Below, one piece after another: positions 51,505-60,352 of a stretch of DNA of 64,000 nt. This DNA is from Nitrospira sp. (GTDB lineage Bacteria; Nitrospirota; Nitrospiria; Nitrospirales; Nitrospiraceae). The DNA is taken from NCBI GenBank assembly GCA_030123605.1, contig CP126123.1, positions 1,461,001-1,525,000 on the forward strand. The letters are read 5' to 3'. The translations under genes and the position numbers were made by a program. The notes below the pieces were generated by a model. The model saw only the letters and a list, made by a program, of their open reading frames with translations, was not told the origin of the DNA and searched no databases. Every line of letters starts with the position of its first letter. The first letter of the stretch is position 1.

Positions 51505-52681
51505 GGAAGGTCTGATTAATCCCTGTGTTCACTCGGCACGCTGGTCCTGGGCTGTGGTTACCAGCGGAAATTTGGTGGAGCTTCGCTGATCCGGGCGCTG
51601 TTTCGTAGGGCGTCCCCACCATCCGATGCCCCTCTGCAGCCCTGCCCCCGTCCCCTACGTCCCCGCCAAAAGCCGCCAGCGTATCACGTACAGATTCGCC
51701 AAGCCGCAGCTGATGAAGAGCCAATTGGTATTCTTGTCGAGTCCGCGGTAGCGGGCTTTCGTCCACCCAAAGATGCGCTTGATCACCAAGAACGCATGCT
51801 CCACCTTGGCCCGGACTTTCGATTTGGTCCGGTTCTTCGCCCGGTCCGCCTCACTCAGGGGCCGATGCCGATGGGCGTTGGCCTGGATGAAGCTTGTGGC
51901 CTCGGAGGCGTGTTGCTGGATGACCTCACGTTGTCCGCTGTAAGCGGCATCGCCCCCCACCCGCGTCTCGTTGCCGTGCAGGAGCTCCGGTAACACCTGA
52001 CTGTCATGCACGTTCGCGGCGGTGGCCGCCACCGAATGGATCAGCTTCGTCCGGCTGTCTACCCCAATATGAGCCTTCATGCCGAAATACCACTGGTTCC
52101 CCTTCTTCGTCTGGTGCATCTCCGGATCCCGCGTCTTCGTACGATTCTTTGTGGAGCTGGGGGCGCTGATGATCGTGGCATCCACGATGGTGCCCCGGCT
52201 GATCTGCCGCCCCGGCTCGGCCAGATACGTCCGGATCAAGGCAAACAACTGTTCCCCCAACTGGTGGGCCTCCAGCAGATGGCGGAATTTACAGATGGTC
52301 GTTTCATCGGGGACGGGCTCGCGGCCCAGATCAATCCCCACAAACTGCCGCAGGGCCCGCGAGTCGTACAACGCCTCCTCCACGGCCGGATCCGACAGAT
52401 TGAACCAATGTTGCAAGAAATGGATGCGGAGCATGCGCGCAATGCCGACGGGCGGACGTCCGGCCCCCTCGGCCTTGGGATAGAACGGCGCGATCACCTC
52501 GGCCAGGTCACCCCACGGAAGCACGCGGGCCATCTCGTCGAGGAACCGCTCCCGGCGCGTGGCCGTGCGATACCGTGCAAACGGAACCTCGGCAAAGGTC
52601 TGTTGCTCCATGGGCGCGTCTCCTTCAGGGTGATGCGCTCTCCCTTACCACATCGAGTGACGTGAATAAATCAGAGATTCC
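51505..52681. mobile_element. IS5-family insertion sequence (1177 bp)
   Basis: Ends are imperfect inverted repeats (GGAAGGTCTGATTAATCC at 51505; complement of the right end GGAATCTCTGATTTATTC at 52681; 14 of 18 match). The element is flanked by direct CTAA repeats at 51501-51504 and 52682-52685, fitting the YTAR target duplication of IS5-group elements. One intact transposase is inside, so it may be active. Confidence 0.88.
51655..52611 (-). CDS. IS5-family transposase
   Basis: The 318-aa product has the IS5-group layout: an N-terminal helix-turn-helix-like domain (RPPVGIARMLRIHFLQHWFN), then the DDE catalytic residues in TIVDATIISAP (first Asp), VGGDAAYSGQ (second Asp) and KVEHAFLVIKRIFGW (Glu). 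The reading frame is intact and full length. ATG 52611 matches the family start. Confidence 0.93.
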   Translation of the reverse strand: MEQQTFAEVPFARYRTATRRERFLDEMARVLPWGDLAEVIAPFYPKAEGAGRPPVGIARMLRIHFLQHWFNLSDPAVEEALYDSRALRQFVGIDLGREPVPDETTICKFRHLLEAHQLGEQLFALIRTYLAEPGRQISRGTIVDATIISAPSSTKNRTKTRDPEMHQTKKGNQWYFGMKAHIGVDSRTKLIHSVAATAANVHDSQVLPELLHGNETRVGGDAAYSGQREVIQQHASEATSFIQANAHRHRPLSEADRAKNRTKSKVRAKVEHAFLVIKRIFGWTKARYRGLDKNTNWLFISCGLANLYVIRWRLLAGT

Positions 52682-52724
52682 CTAAGACAAAAACGTGTTC
52701 ACCACCCTGCTGACTTGGACCTAT

Positions 52725-52939
52725 TAGCCCGCATTATTCACGACGGTTCGTCGCGAAATCGCGTGATCGCGTCGCGAGACGGGCGCCCGGAGCCGCGAGG
52801 ACCCGAGGCGTACTTGAACAGTACGTCGAGGGATCTGAACGGCGAGGCCGCCCGCGTGGCCGCCGGTAAAGCGCGGCCAGGCTCGTCGCAGCAGCGAGGA
52901 CGTGATTGGAGCAGAAGCGGTCGTGAATAATGCGGGCTA
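52725..52939. repeat. Inverted-repeat-bounded element, copy B (215 bp)
   Basis: The ends 52725-52744 and 52920-52939 are perfect 20-base inverted repeats (TAGCCCGCATTATTCACGAC). Internal blocks match the element at 724-1004, including a hairpin CGTACT/AGTACG at 52809-52814 and 52820-52825. Relative to copy A (CATACT/AGTATG) one stem pair has changed on both sides, from A-T to G-C. It lies between convergent genes, and its first three bases are the stop codon of the barrel remnant. Confidence 0.85.
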
Positions 52940-52974
52940 GAGACCCTGCGTCCTCATTCCGATGAAGCGTGGAA

Positions 52975-53661
52975 TCACCGATCAGGAATCTGCCAATCGA
53001 TCGGCGCCAGAGCGGCATCGGTGAGGGCTCGATTGGTCCGCGAGAAGCATCGACAGCCAAAAAACTTGCTCGCCGACAACGGCGACGGATGTGCGGACGC
53101 GATCACCACATGGTGTGCGTTGGTGATCAGCCGCCGCTTCTTCTTCGCCTCACCGCCCCACAGGACAAACACCACGCGAGTCGGCTTGGCATCGACCAGT
53201 TCGATGATACGATCGGTCATGGCTTCCCACCCGCGCCCCCGATGTGAATTGGCCGCATGCGCGCGGACCGTCAAGGCGGTATTCAACAGGAGCACCCCCT
53301 GCCTAGCCCACGGCTCCAAACAGCCGTTGTTAGGGATGCGACAGCCCACATCGTCGCGGAGTTCCTTGTAGATGTTTTTCAAGGATGGCGGCAACGATCG
53401 AATGTGAGGCCGCACTGAAAAACACAGACCATGCGCCATACTTGGAGTGTGATAGGGATCCTGGCCCAACAGCAGGACCCGGACAGCCTCGTAGGGTGTC
53501 ATTCGTAACGATCTGAAGATGTCCTGCCGCGGCGGCAGGATCGTCCGCCCCTCTGCCGCTTCCCGTTCAAGAAACGCATCGAGCGCCAGATATGGGCTGC
53601 TGCTCACTTCCGCCTTGAGCAATCGTTTCCAGCCGGCCGGGATGGGAGGCAACATGGACAC
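52975..53661 (-). CDS. ung: Uracil-DNA glycosylase, family 1
   Basis: The 228-aa product has the Ung signatures: water-activating motif GQDPYHTPSMAHGLCFS, LLLNTALTVRAHAANSH, and the DNA-intercalating HPSPLS motif near the C-terminus. It removes uracil from DNA. The start is GTG 53661 or ATG 53655. A second, unrelated Fe-S uracil-DNA glycosylase is at 8336, so the window encodes two families for the same lesion. Confidence 0.95.
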   Translation of the reverse strand: MSMLPPIPAGWKRLLKAEVSSSPYLALDAFLEREAAEGRTILPPRQDIFRSLRMTPYEAVRVLLLGQDPYHTPSMAHGLCFSVRPHIRSLPPSLKNIYKELRDDVGCRIPNNGCLEPWARQGVLLLNTALTVRAHAANSHRGRGWEAMTDRIIELVDAKPTRVVFVLWGGEAKKKRRLITNAHHVVIASAHPSPLSASKFFGCRCFSRTNRALTDAALAPIDWQIPDR

Positions 53662-54149
53662 GGACGATTATGACCTCACGTCGAAGAGCAGCGAGTGATG
53701 GGAGCGTACAGGCTTGAGAACCACGAGAGCCGCTTCACCTAAGAGTTTGAATCCGGCCAGGCCGGCTCGAGCCCTGAGTTGCAGTTTCATGTCGGCGACA
53801 GGCTACGCTTCTCGGCGGAAACCGTCAATTTGTCCGATGGAGATTCGGAAATACAGCAACGCGATAATCTGGATGACGCGTCCCGGAGCATGAACGGACG
53901 GAAGGCGCCTGGTCCTGAATCGCGACGTTCCCCTCTCACGAACCTTCGCCTGGTCACCGTGTTTTTGCATGGATTTATGGAAGTCGAGCCGACCCCATTC
54001 TGAGTATCGATTTTGATACATCCAGTATCTGTTCGGATACCCTGCACCACCAGCCAACGACATCCTGTATTCGAAGCAAAACCGCCTCGAGAGGCCTAAA
54101 AACGTCTACGTATTATCATGACGGCTGCGGTCGGCGCCGTCTTTCAAGT
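53662..54149. other. Gene-free stretch before the patatin operon
   Basis: No supported gene on either strand. Short open frames exist (53779-54003 plus; 53803-54063 minus) but look like chance. The bases after about 54060 are lower in GC than the surroundings and lead into a candidate sigma-54 promoter. Confidence 0.5.
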
Positions 54150-54164
54150 TGGCCCTATTCTTGC
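54150..54164 (+). promoter_or_regulatory. Candidate sigma-54 promoter of the patatin/lipoprotein operon
   Basis: TGGCCCT at 54150-54156, four bases, then TTGC at 54161-54164: correct -24/-12 spacing with the invariant GG and GC, though -20 bases are not consensus. It lies 200 bases before ATG 54364, in an otherwise empty stretch. Confidence 0.4.
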
Positions 54165-54363
54165 CTCTTTTTGAAACAACTATTCCATCGTTTCGGCATC
54201 TCTCCCTGCTGATCGGTTCGAAGCGGATAACGGCACCGGTAGACGACGAACCGCCTGCAGCGTGAGACCACAATCGTCATCGGGAGCACGTCATGTGACT
54301 GACTGATCCAGGAATTAGCCTCGCAGCGGCTGATCCACGGGAATCACGACGGAGTCTCTCCGC

Positions 54364-54963
54364 ATGGACCGACGGTACCTTCAGATTTCTCTTCTGACCG
54401 TGATGCTTCTTGGCGCGCACAGCGGCTGTGTATGGCACGGTGAATCTGCGGACCACCTGTGGGGGCCGACGTTGTTCCGTATCGCCACCCCACCTGACAG
54501 TCAAGCCTTTCTGGCAGAACAGGCCTGGCTGCCGTTGCTGGTCGAGGGCGGCACTCGCTGGGGGATCACCATCGGCTACTTCAGCAAACTGCTGAGCGTT
54601 CCCCTGGCTTTCCGACAGACTGCTGAACCTGCGAGTCAAAACCGCCCCCTCGCCTGGTCCTCCCTCGCCGCGATCCCCATCGGCTCCTGGCGGATCAGTC
54701 CGTTTCATACATCGATTCAACGAGCGCATGAGGCCGAATTTGTAGTGAAACGCATCGTGGGCCTTCAACTCTCGACCGCCCTCGACAGGGAAGGGTCGAA
54801 CATGACATTCGGCACCTCGCGCACAAGCCGGTTCTGGCCACACCCTGATGCGCTCTATCTCCTGGAGTTTTCAAGCGACAGGCCGCTGGCGACCCGCTTT
54901 CTGGTCTGCGATGCAGAACCGGATGAATCCCTTGAGCCCTGCCTGCAGGAGGTGATCCGATGA
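54364..54963 (+). CDS. Exported protein (probable lipoprotein) 1 of the patatin operon
   Basis: Not recognised. The 199-aa product has an N-terminal export signal (ISLLTVMLLGAHSGC, a weak lipobox). The mature part has ATPPDSQAFLAEQAWLPLLV, GTRWGITIGYFSKLL and a segment ending FLVCDAEPDESLEPCL. Two late Cys could form a disulfide. The stop overlaps the next gene's ATG by four bases, so translation is coupled. It is the first gene of a four-gene operon ending with the patatin-like hydrolase. Confidence 0.75.
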   Translation: MDRRYLQISLLTVMLLGAHSGCVWHGESADHLWGPTLFRIATPPDSQAFLAEQAWLPLLVEGGTRWGITIGYFSKLLSVPLAFRQTAEPASQNRPLAWSSLAAIPIGSWRISPFHTSIQRAHEAEFVVKRIVGLQLSTALDREGSNMTFGTSRTSRFWPHPDALYLLEFSSDRPLATRFLVCDAEPDESLEPCLQEVIR

Positions 54964-55436
54964 CAGCGTTACCGCTCCTCCGAGGTTTGCGTTTGCTTTG
55001 CGTGGTGGCTGCGGTGTGTTCCTCTGTCGGTTGTAAGGATTACCTCGTGGTCACCACCGCCACCAAATTCGGCCTGGAAATCTCTCAAGTAGCCAAAGAG
55101 CCGCCTAAAGTCGTGCTCGGCTATAAGCGAGAAGAAACCACCATCATTCCGGCCGAACACAGGAATGCGACATCCGGCAACGCCTCCCAAGCGCAGACCG
55201 ATACCTATTCGGTTCTCGCCGAGTTCTGCGTCATGGCGAACCCCTCGCTGTGGGATTTCTTCGAAGGCCTCACGTCGACAGGTCGCGACGTGCCGGATGG
55301 CCTGCAGATCCGCTCGTTTTTCGCGACCGGGATGGCGGCTGCCAAAGCCGCCAATAGCGTCCAGACCCGTCACTACTTCAGGGACAATGTCCTGGAACGG
55401 ACCAGCGACAAGCGCAAGGAGAAACGCTGCTTCTAG
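54960..55436 (+). CDS. Lipoprotein 2 of the patatin operon
   Basis: The 158-aa product has a lipoprotein signal (LLCVVAAVCSSVGC). Its mature part (LVVTTATKFGLEISQVAKEP, VVLGYKREETTIIPAEH, DTYSVLAEFCV, FFATGMAA) parallels the first half of the next gene, so the two are tandem paralogues. Family unknown. The beta-rich head and the Gly-Tyr-Lys-Arg motif are the shared core. It overlaps the previous gene. Confidence 0.78.
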   Translation: MTALPLLRGLRLLCVVAAVCSSVGCKDYLVVTTATKFGLEISQVAKEPPKVVLGYKREETTIIPAEHRNATSGNASQAQTDTYSVLAEFCVMANPSLWDFFEGLTSTGRDVPDGLQIRSFFATGMAAAKAANSVQTRHYFRDNVLERTSDKRKEKRCF

Positions 55437-55468
55437 CTGAAGCAGGACCGTAGGAAGGGATAGAGCCC

Positions 55469-56422
55469 ATGATGTCATCACGGCTCCCAATCCACCGATG
55501 GCTGATGGTTCCGATTCCGTTCATCATGACCGCTTGTTGCCTGAAGGACCCTACTGTCTATTTTTCCACCGGCACCATCGTGGGCCTGGAGGCCACCTCA
55601 CCCACCAATGAAACGCCTCCGAGCATGACGTTCGGCTACAAGAGGGCGGAGATCGCCATGGTTCCCGTGACGAAACTCGACGAGAAGTCGGCTTCGTCTC
55701 CTTCCGATCGTGGATGTAGCGAGTTGCCTCCGTCAGCCTACTCTGGTTCCAGCATCGCAAAGGACGCCTACTCGGTCTTAGCCGCCTTCCACTTGGCCGT
55801 GAACTGGTTCGGTCCGGCCAAGATCGAGCAGCATTTTGCAACCGGCTGCGCGGCGACGCACCTCATCCGTGGATTGACGGAGGAAGAGGAGGACAAGAGG
55901 AAAGCTGAGGAGGCCGGAAACGAGTATCAAGAAGCGAAACGTTTGGTTCGGACCACCAAGGACGGAGCCGAGAGGCTGCTGCACCATGCACAAGCGCTGG
56001 AAAAGGCGATTCAAAAAACCAAGGACGACGCTGAGAAGGCCTCATCGACCATTGACAACAACACGTCCGATGGAGCCAAGAAAGACGCGCAAACGACGCT
56101 CCTACAAGCAGAGAAGGATGTATCGGCACGACAAACAACCGCCAAGCGTCTTCAATTTGACGCGGACAATATCAATCGGCTCGAAGAGGCGACGACAATG
56201 GCCCAGAGCGCCATCGAAAAGGCCTACAAGGCGACAAGAACTGAAGAGGTGAGACCCAAGGCGCAGAAGACCAAGGAAAACGCGACCCAGTTGCTCACGA
56301 ATGCCACAGCCATGAAACAGCAGGTGTCGGACGATATAAGCAAGGCGGGCATAGCACTTAATAGCGTTCTTAAACTCGGCGACGAAATCAAAGCCAAGGT
56401 GTCAGCCAAGACAGCGCCTTAG
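55469..56422 (+). CDS. Lipoprotein 3 of the patatin operon, with long coiled coil
   Basis: The 317-aa product has a lipoprotein signal (VPIPFIMTACC). A head domain (about 25-135) follows that is related to lipoprotein 2: TGTIVGLEATSPTNETPP, MTFGYKRAEIAMVPVTK, DAYSVLAAFHLAV, HFATGCAATHLI. The second half (about 140-315) is a highly charged coiled coil (EEEEDKRKAEEAGNEYQEAK; ENATQLLTNATAMKQQVSDD). It may span the periplasm or hold a complex together. It lies 32 bases after lipoprotein 2 and 42 before the hydrolase gene. Confidence 0.78.
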   Translation: MMSSRLPIHRWLMVPIPFIMTACCLKDPTVYFSTGTIVGLEATSPTNETPPSMTFGYKRAEIAMVPVTKLDEKSASSPSDRGCSELPPSAYSGSSIAKDAYSVLAAFHLAVNWFGPAKIEQHFATGCAATHLIRGLTEEEEDKRKAEEAGNEYQEAKRLVRTTKDGAERLLHHAQALEKAIQKTKDDAEKASSTIDNNTSDGAKKDAQTTLLQAEKDVSARQTTAKRLQFDADNINRLEEATTMAQSAIEKAYKATRTEEVRPKAQKTKENATQLLTNATAMKQQVSDDISKAGIALNSVLKLGDEIKAKVSAKTAP

Positions 56423-56464
56423 GAGACCACAACATCCTGCGAACGAGACAAGGCTGCTGAGAGG

Positions 56465-59400
56465 ATGCCCATGTGGAAGAAGCGCACAGCTGCCGGCTAT
56501 CTCACCGTCACATTCACGCTGCTCTTTCCTGTCACCACCTTCCCGAGTCATCCGCACTCTGCATACGAGCCGGATGTAGCACCATGGGTCGGAATCGCGC
56601 TCTCTGGTGGGGGGTTGCGCGCTGCGGCCTTTTCACACGGTGTCATGCTGGAATTGCGCAAGCTTTGTGTGCTGACACGGCAGGAGGACCCCACAGATTC
56701 GGACGATCACAACGGCCACGAAATCCCCCTCGCACAGTTCTCTCTGCATTACCTCGAAGACAGAGCATACTCGGATGACGACCGTTCGAGTCCTTGTGGG
56801 CGAGGTGGAGGAGCTTCATTCTTGGATAACACACACTTTCTCTCCGGCGTATCCGGCGGCGCCATTACCGCCGCCTATTACAAGACCCATCCCGACCGTC
56901 TGGGTGAGTTCGGACAAGCGCTCAAAGACGCTCGGTTAGAGTGGAAACTCTTTACGGGAAAGAAAAAGACTCCCTTCTGGCGTCCACCGGTCATGCTGTT
57001 CGCCTCATTGCTGGACACAATTTTCCAGACATTCAAACTCCCGATCCTCCCGATCCCTGAAGTCGAGGTGGCTCCGTTTGCGACAATGACGCTCTACCAA
57101 GGTCTGTTCGAGAGCGAGCAATTGACACCGGTCTATAATGATCTCTTCTTGGATGGGCATACGTTCGGAGAATTGGAGGCGCAGAACAAGCGCACCGAGA
57201 CCCTGACAAGAGCCCTGTTCAGAGGAAAGCCAGTCAAAGCGAACGGTATAGGACGAGCCAACCTGCTGATTCACGCAACCGACATCGCCAACGGCCGGAT
57301 CTTCACCTTCGACAGAGAGACATTTGCCTGCCTCGGTGATGTCGAAAGTTTCCGGACGCTCGACCTGGCAACCGCAGTGGCGGCATCGAGCAGCCTTCCG
57401 GGAGTCTTCTCGCCGATGCGGTTGAAACAGCACCTGCAGGCTACCGATACCGCTTACATTCCCACAAACTGTCCTTTGATCCTGGGGGACCAAATCAGGT
57501 CACCGATCCTGGTGGACGGGGGTGTCAGCGACAATCTTGGAGTGACTGGTCTGCTCAGAGCCATCTTTGAACGGAAAAACAGGGATCGGTTCCAAGAGGA
57601 TGATTGGGCCTTGGCGAATGGCCATGGCCTGACCGTTTCCCCCGGCGAGCCCACCAGAGCTTCTCTCGCCGATGCGGAGGTCACGGATCTCCATACGGCC
57701 CAAAAAGAAAACCCCAGATCCCAAAAGACGTTCCTACTCATCGTCAATGCAGGCGTGGGTGCCACCTCCTCACTACCAGGGTTGGCAGGCCACCTTGACG
57801 ACAGTTTCGACGTCTTGATCAGAGATCGCACGGATCTGTCTCGGCTTGTCGCCCAACGATTGTTGAATAACTTCGGTTTCGGCGTGGTCGAATTGAATAT
57901 GCGCGATCTCGTCAAGAACAACCGAGTGGTGACGCGGATCGTTAAGCAGAGCCTGGCGATTCAGAGCAAGACGAATTCTACAACCGATTCCGTCAACGAA
58001 GTCGCACGGGCGTTCGATTTCACCGAGATGGAACGAAAGGTCCTCAGCGACCTCAACAATGTGAGCTTGCTTCCGAGCAAAGCCGAAATCGACACCCTCA
58101 TCCTGGCGGGACGAGCGGTGGTTGCGGAACTGTCGAGCACGATCAAGCGGGAGTACGAAGAATTAGCGGACAAACAATTTGCCGCGAGTTGCGACAGCAT
58201 TGTCAATCCGGACCGCCACTATTGCTGGCCAGCAAACTTTGCCACGCCCCATGTGGTCGCCAATAAAGTCGGGGTGTTGCTCGAAATCCTCACAAAAACG
58301 AGCGAAGACTTTTCGAAGAAGACCACCGAGAATCGATCAATTCAATTGGCTCAGATTCGAAGCCAACTCTGGGAGTTATACGCGAATGAAACTCGAGCTT
58401 TGGATCTCCTGGAGATTCAAAAACCCGTTCCCAAACCATCAGACCCATTCAACTTTCTGAAATGTCGAATCAAGCAAGATATTGTGATTGCTTCAACCTT
58501 ACGTCTCTTGACACCAACCGACTCGGTTCCACATTGCGACCTCTGCATCGAATTCAACGTGCCCCCTCTATCCTTGACACAGCCATCAACCGGCTCCATT
58601 CCGGCATGCGATCCCAGTGAAGGAGAGTCTGAAAACCCCTTATCTAGTCCCCCGACAACCAAACTGACTGATTTGCTAGGCAGCCTTCCAAATCCTCCGC
58701 CACTTAAGGTATATGTGTCCGCTTTGCTGAACCCGAAAACTCCATCCGCTACGATCGGGAACGAAAAAAAGGCCATTGATTCGTGGGCGGAGCGATTCAT
58801 CCGACATCTGCTGACAAAGCCGGAAGCTCAAGTCGAGTCCCCTTGGTATGACTATCTGCTGACCAGATTCTCGATGCTCCTCGGGAAAACGAGCGAAGGC
58901 TTCCATTACCTCTACCGAGGAGCCACGACCTTCCCGGACGACTTCAATCTCTCCTTTCTTTTGGGCTATTACTCCATTCATCTCAACCGCGACTTTCATG
59001 GTGGGCTCGAGCAGTTGTTCCTGGCTCGTGAAAAAGCTGAAGCCAAGAAAAAACGAATCGACTGGCTGCCTGATGTCGTCCTTCAGGACAAGCAGGTTGC
59101 TCTGAAGCGGTTCTCGAGGGCAGAAGAGTATTTTATGCTGCAGTATGCGAAATACGTTGCCCTGTCCCCTCCTCCGGTCGAAGGCCGCAGTGAGTTTATC
59201 CCTGGCGAGGACGTCGACGCATGGCTCAACCAGAACTTTCCTGATGGTCATGGCAGCAATGAGTTTTCGACATTGACCACGTTCGCGGAGAAGCCGAGAG
59301 AAGCCACGGTGGAGGCGGTCAAAATTTCATGCCGCAGCATACAGAAAAGATTGATCGGACTGTCCTTCCCCATCGAGATCAAAAGGGCAATAGCGGCCTT

Positions 59401-59953
59401 TCTCGGTCACTTCACGCTGATTGCCCCTGAGTGCTCCCCGGTCGAGGACGACCAGACTGACGAGTACGCTGTGCTTGAAGAAGATGATCTGCTGCAGGGC
59501 TCGCCTTGCGGCGACATTCAGACCCCCAACCCGCTACCTGTGAGGAACGAGTTCCGAACACGCCTCCAGATTTGTCAGGACTTCGCCAAGGTCCGGCACC
59601 ACATCAGAGAACTTCTGGCTCACAAGACCGTTTTACGTTACGCGCATGCGCAAGCGAGAAAACTTTATGAGTCCGAGTCTGTGTCGGAGCAAAAGGCGAA
59701 ATCCTTCCCTTATCTCTGGGAAAAGGCCGACGTCTATGGACTGATCGCCCTGGTCGAGGCCATTCAGAAGGAATGCCCGCAGCGCACTCAAGACATTCGT
59801 ACCGCCTTGCGACTATTCCACGTGTCTCGCGCTTCCGTCGAACAAGACGACAGGTTGAACAAAGATAAGGATTTCGTAGAAAGCGTGAAGAAGCGGATCA
59901 GCCGTCTTCTGGAAGTGGCAGAAGCATTCTCATGCGGCAGAAATCTCGATTAG
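56465..59953 (+). CDS. Large exported patatin-like phospholipase
   Basis: The 1162-aa product begins with an export signal (LTVTFTLLFPVTTFPSHPHS). A patatin domain (about 35-390) follows: oxyanion motif SGGGLRAAAFSHG at about 40, nucleophile Ser in FLSGVSGGAI at about 128, catalytic Asp in LVDGGVSDNLG at about 350. The active site is complete. The next 750 or so residues are unusual for the family and largely helical; about residues 790-880 look TPR-like (FHYLYRGATTFPDDFNLSFL). The start may be ATG 56471, which has GAGAGG upstream. It probably cleaves acyl esters in the periplasm or outside, with its lipoprotein partners. Confidence 0.88.
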   Translation: MPMWKKRTAAGYLTVTFTLLFPVTTFPSHPHSAYEPDVAPWVGIALSGGGLRAAAFSHGVMLELRKLCVLTRQEDPTDSDDHNGHEIPLAQFSLHYLEDRAYSDDDRSSPCGRGGGASFLDNTHFLSGVSGGAITAAYYKTHPDRLGEFGQALKDARLEWKLFTGKKKTPFWRPPVMLFASLLDTIFQTFKLPILPIPEVEVAPFATMTLYQGLFESEQLTPVYNDLFLDGHTFGELEAQNKRTETLTRALFRGKPVKANGIGRANLLIHATDIANGRIFTFDRETFACLGDVESFRTLDLATAVAASSSLPGVFSPMRLKQHLQATDTAYIPTNCPLILGDQIRSPILVDGGVSDNLGVTGLLRAIFERKNRDRFQEDDWALANGHGLTVSPGEPTRASLADAEVTDLHTAQKENPRSQKTFLLIVNAGVGATSSLPGLAGHLDDSFDVLIRDRTDLSRLVAQRLLNNFGFGVVELNMRDLVKNNRVVTRIVKQSLAIQSKTNSTTDSVNEVARAFDFTEMERKVLSDLNNVSLLPSKAEIDTLILAGRAVVAELSSTIKREYEELADKQFAASCDSIVNPDRHYCWPANFATPHVVANKVGVLLEILTKTSEDFSKKTTENRSIQLAQIRSQLWELYANETRALDLLEIQKPVPKPSDPFNFLKCRIKQDIVIASTLRLLTPTDSVPHCDLCIEFNVPPLSLTQPSTGSIPACDPSEGESENPLSSPPTTKLTDLLGSLPNPPPLKVYVSALLNPKTPSATIGNEKKAIDSWAERFIRHLLTKPEAQVESPWYDYLLTRFSMLLGKTSEGFHYLYRGATTFPDDFNLSFLLGYYSIHLNRDFHGGLEQLFLAREKAEAKKKRIDWLPDVVLQDKQVALKRFSRAEEYFMLQYAKYVALSPPPVEGRSEFIPGEDVDAWLNQNFPDGHGSNEFSTLTTFAEKPREATVEAVKISCRSIQKRLIGLSFPIEIKRAIAAFLGHFTLIAPECSPVEDDQTDEYAVLEEDDLLQGSPCGDIQTPNPLPVRNEFRTRLQICQDFAKVRHHIRELLAHKTVLRYAHAQARKLYESESVSEQKAKSFPYLWEKADVYGLIALVEAIQKECPQRTQDIRTALRLFHVSRASVEQDDRLNKDKDFVESVKKRISRLLEVAEAFSCGRNLD

Positions 59954-60077
59954 CCAGGGACAAGGCACCTCAACCTCCACCCACGAAGCCGAGGACTCGG
60001 CAGCCTAAGCTGTGAAAGCCAGACCTTATCTGACAGCCCGATAGAGTTCCTTCTTTTATCGAAAGAAGCGAGACTCC

Positions 60078-60193
60078 ATGACCGCGGAGCAGAAAATCAT
60101 CAACACCAAAGTCGGCGTCTGAGAATTGGCCAAACAACTCGGCAATGTCTCCAAAACCTGTCAGTTGATGGGCTATAGCCGAGACAACCCCTT
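60078..60193 (+). pseudogene. IS481-like transposase N-terminal stub with TGA
   Basis: MTAEQKIINTKVGV, stop TGA at 60120-60122, then in frame ELAKQLGNVSKTCQLMGYSR + DN. This is the N-terminal helix-turn-helix of an IS481-type transposase (relatives read KVGLLELAKQLGNVSKAC). The rest of the transposase is gone; the continuation to 60377 is not recognisable. Both a nonsense codon and a truncation mark it as dead. Confidence 0.7.
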
Positions 60194-60352
60194 GATCATC
60201 TGGATAGCGTTCGAGGCCGATCCTGAGGGTCGGACGATCTTGACTCGCATGGCCCAGTTCAACGGAGTGGCTTCTCGAATCACAGCTGAGGAGTTTTGCA
60301 CTCTTTCCCTATTGCAGGATGGAGCCACCGTCAAGAGGTGTGTAAAAGAACT

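Larger units (their letters stand above)
51115..52727 (+). pseudogene. C-terminal remnant of an outer-membrane beta-barrel gene, split by an IS5-family element
   Basis: From about 51115 the frame reads as the last 125 or so residues of a barrel protein (ESRDAFNNMLGLLHAFRFRQ; DISGRLDYEVHWRAYNHGQV; NLTLALQYQSVINSSNILVY). It stops at TAA 51502-51504, where the IS begins. Beyond the IS the same frame resumes at 52686 as DKNVFTTLLTWTY plus TAG at 52725, a typical aromatic barrel C-terminus. The 5' part of the gene is missing. The duplicated CTAA target contains the stop, so a nonsense change may predate the insertion. Confidence 0.75.

Noticed and set aside
52006..52665. 219-codon plus-strand frame
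   Set aside because: It is antisense to the intact IS5 transposase and runs into the IS end.
53779..54063. Short open frames in the gap before the patatin operon
   Set aside because: No ribosome sites, overlapping on both strands, and no recognisable protein features.
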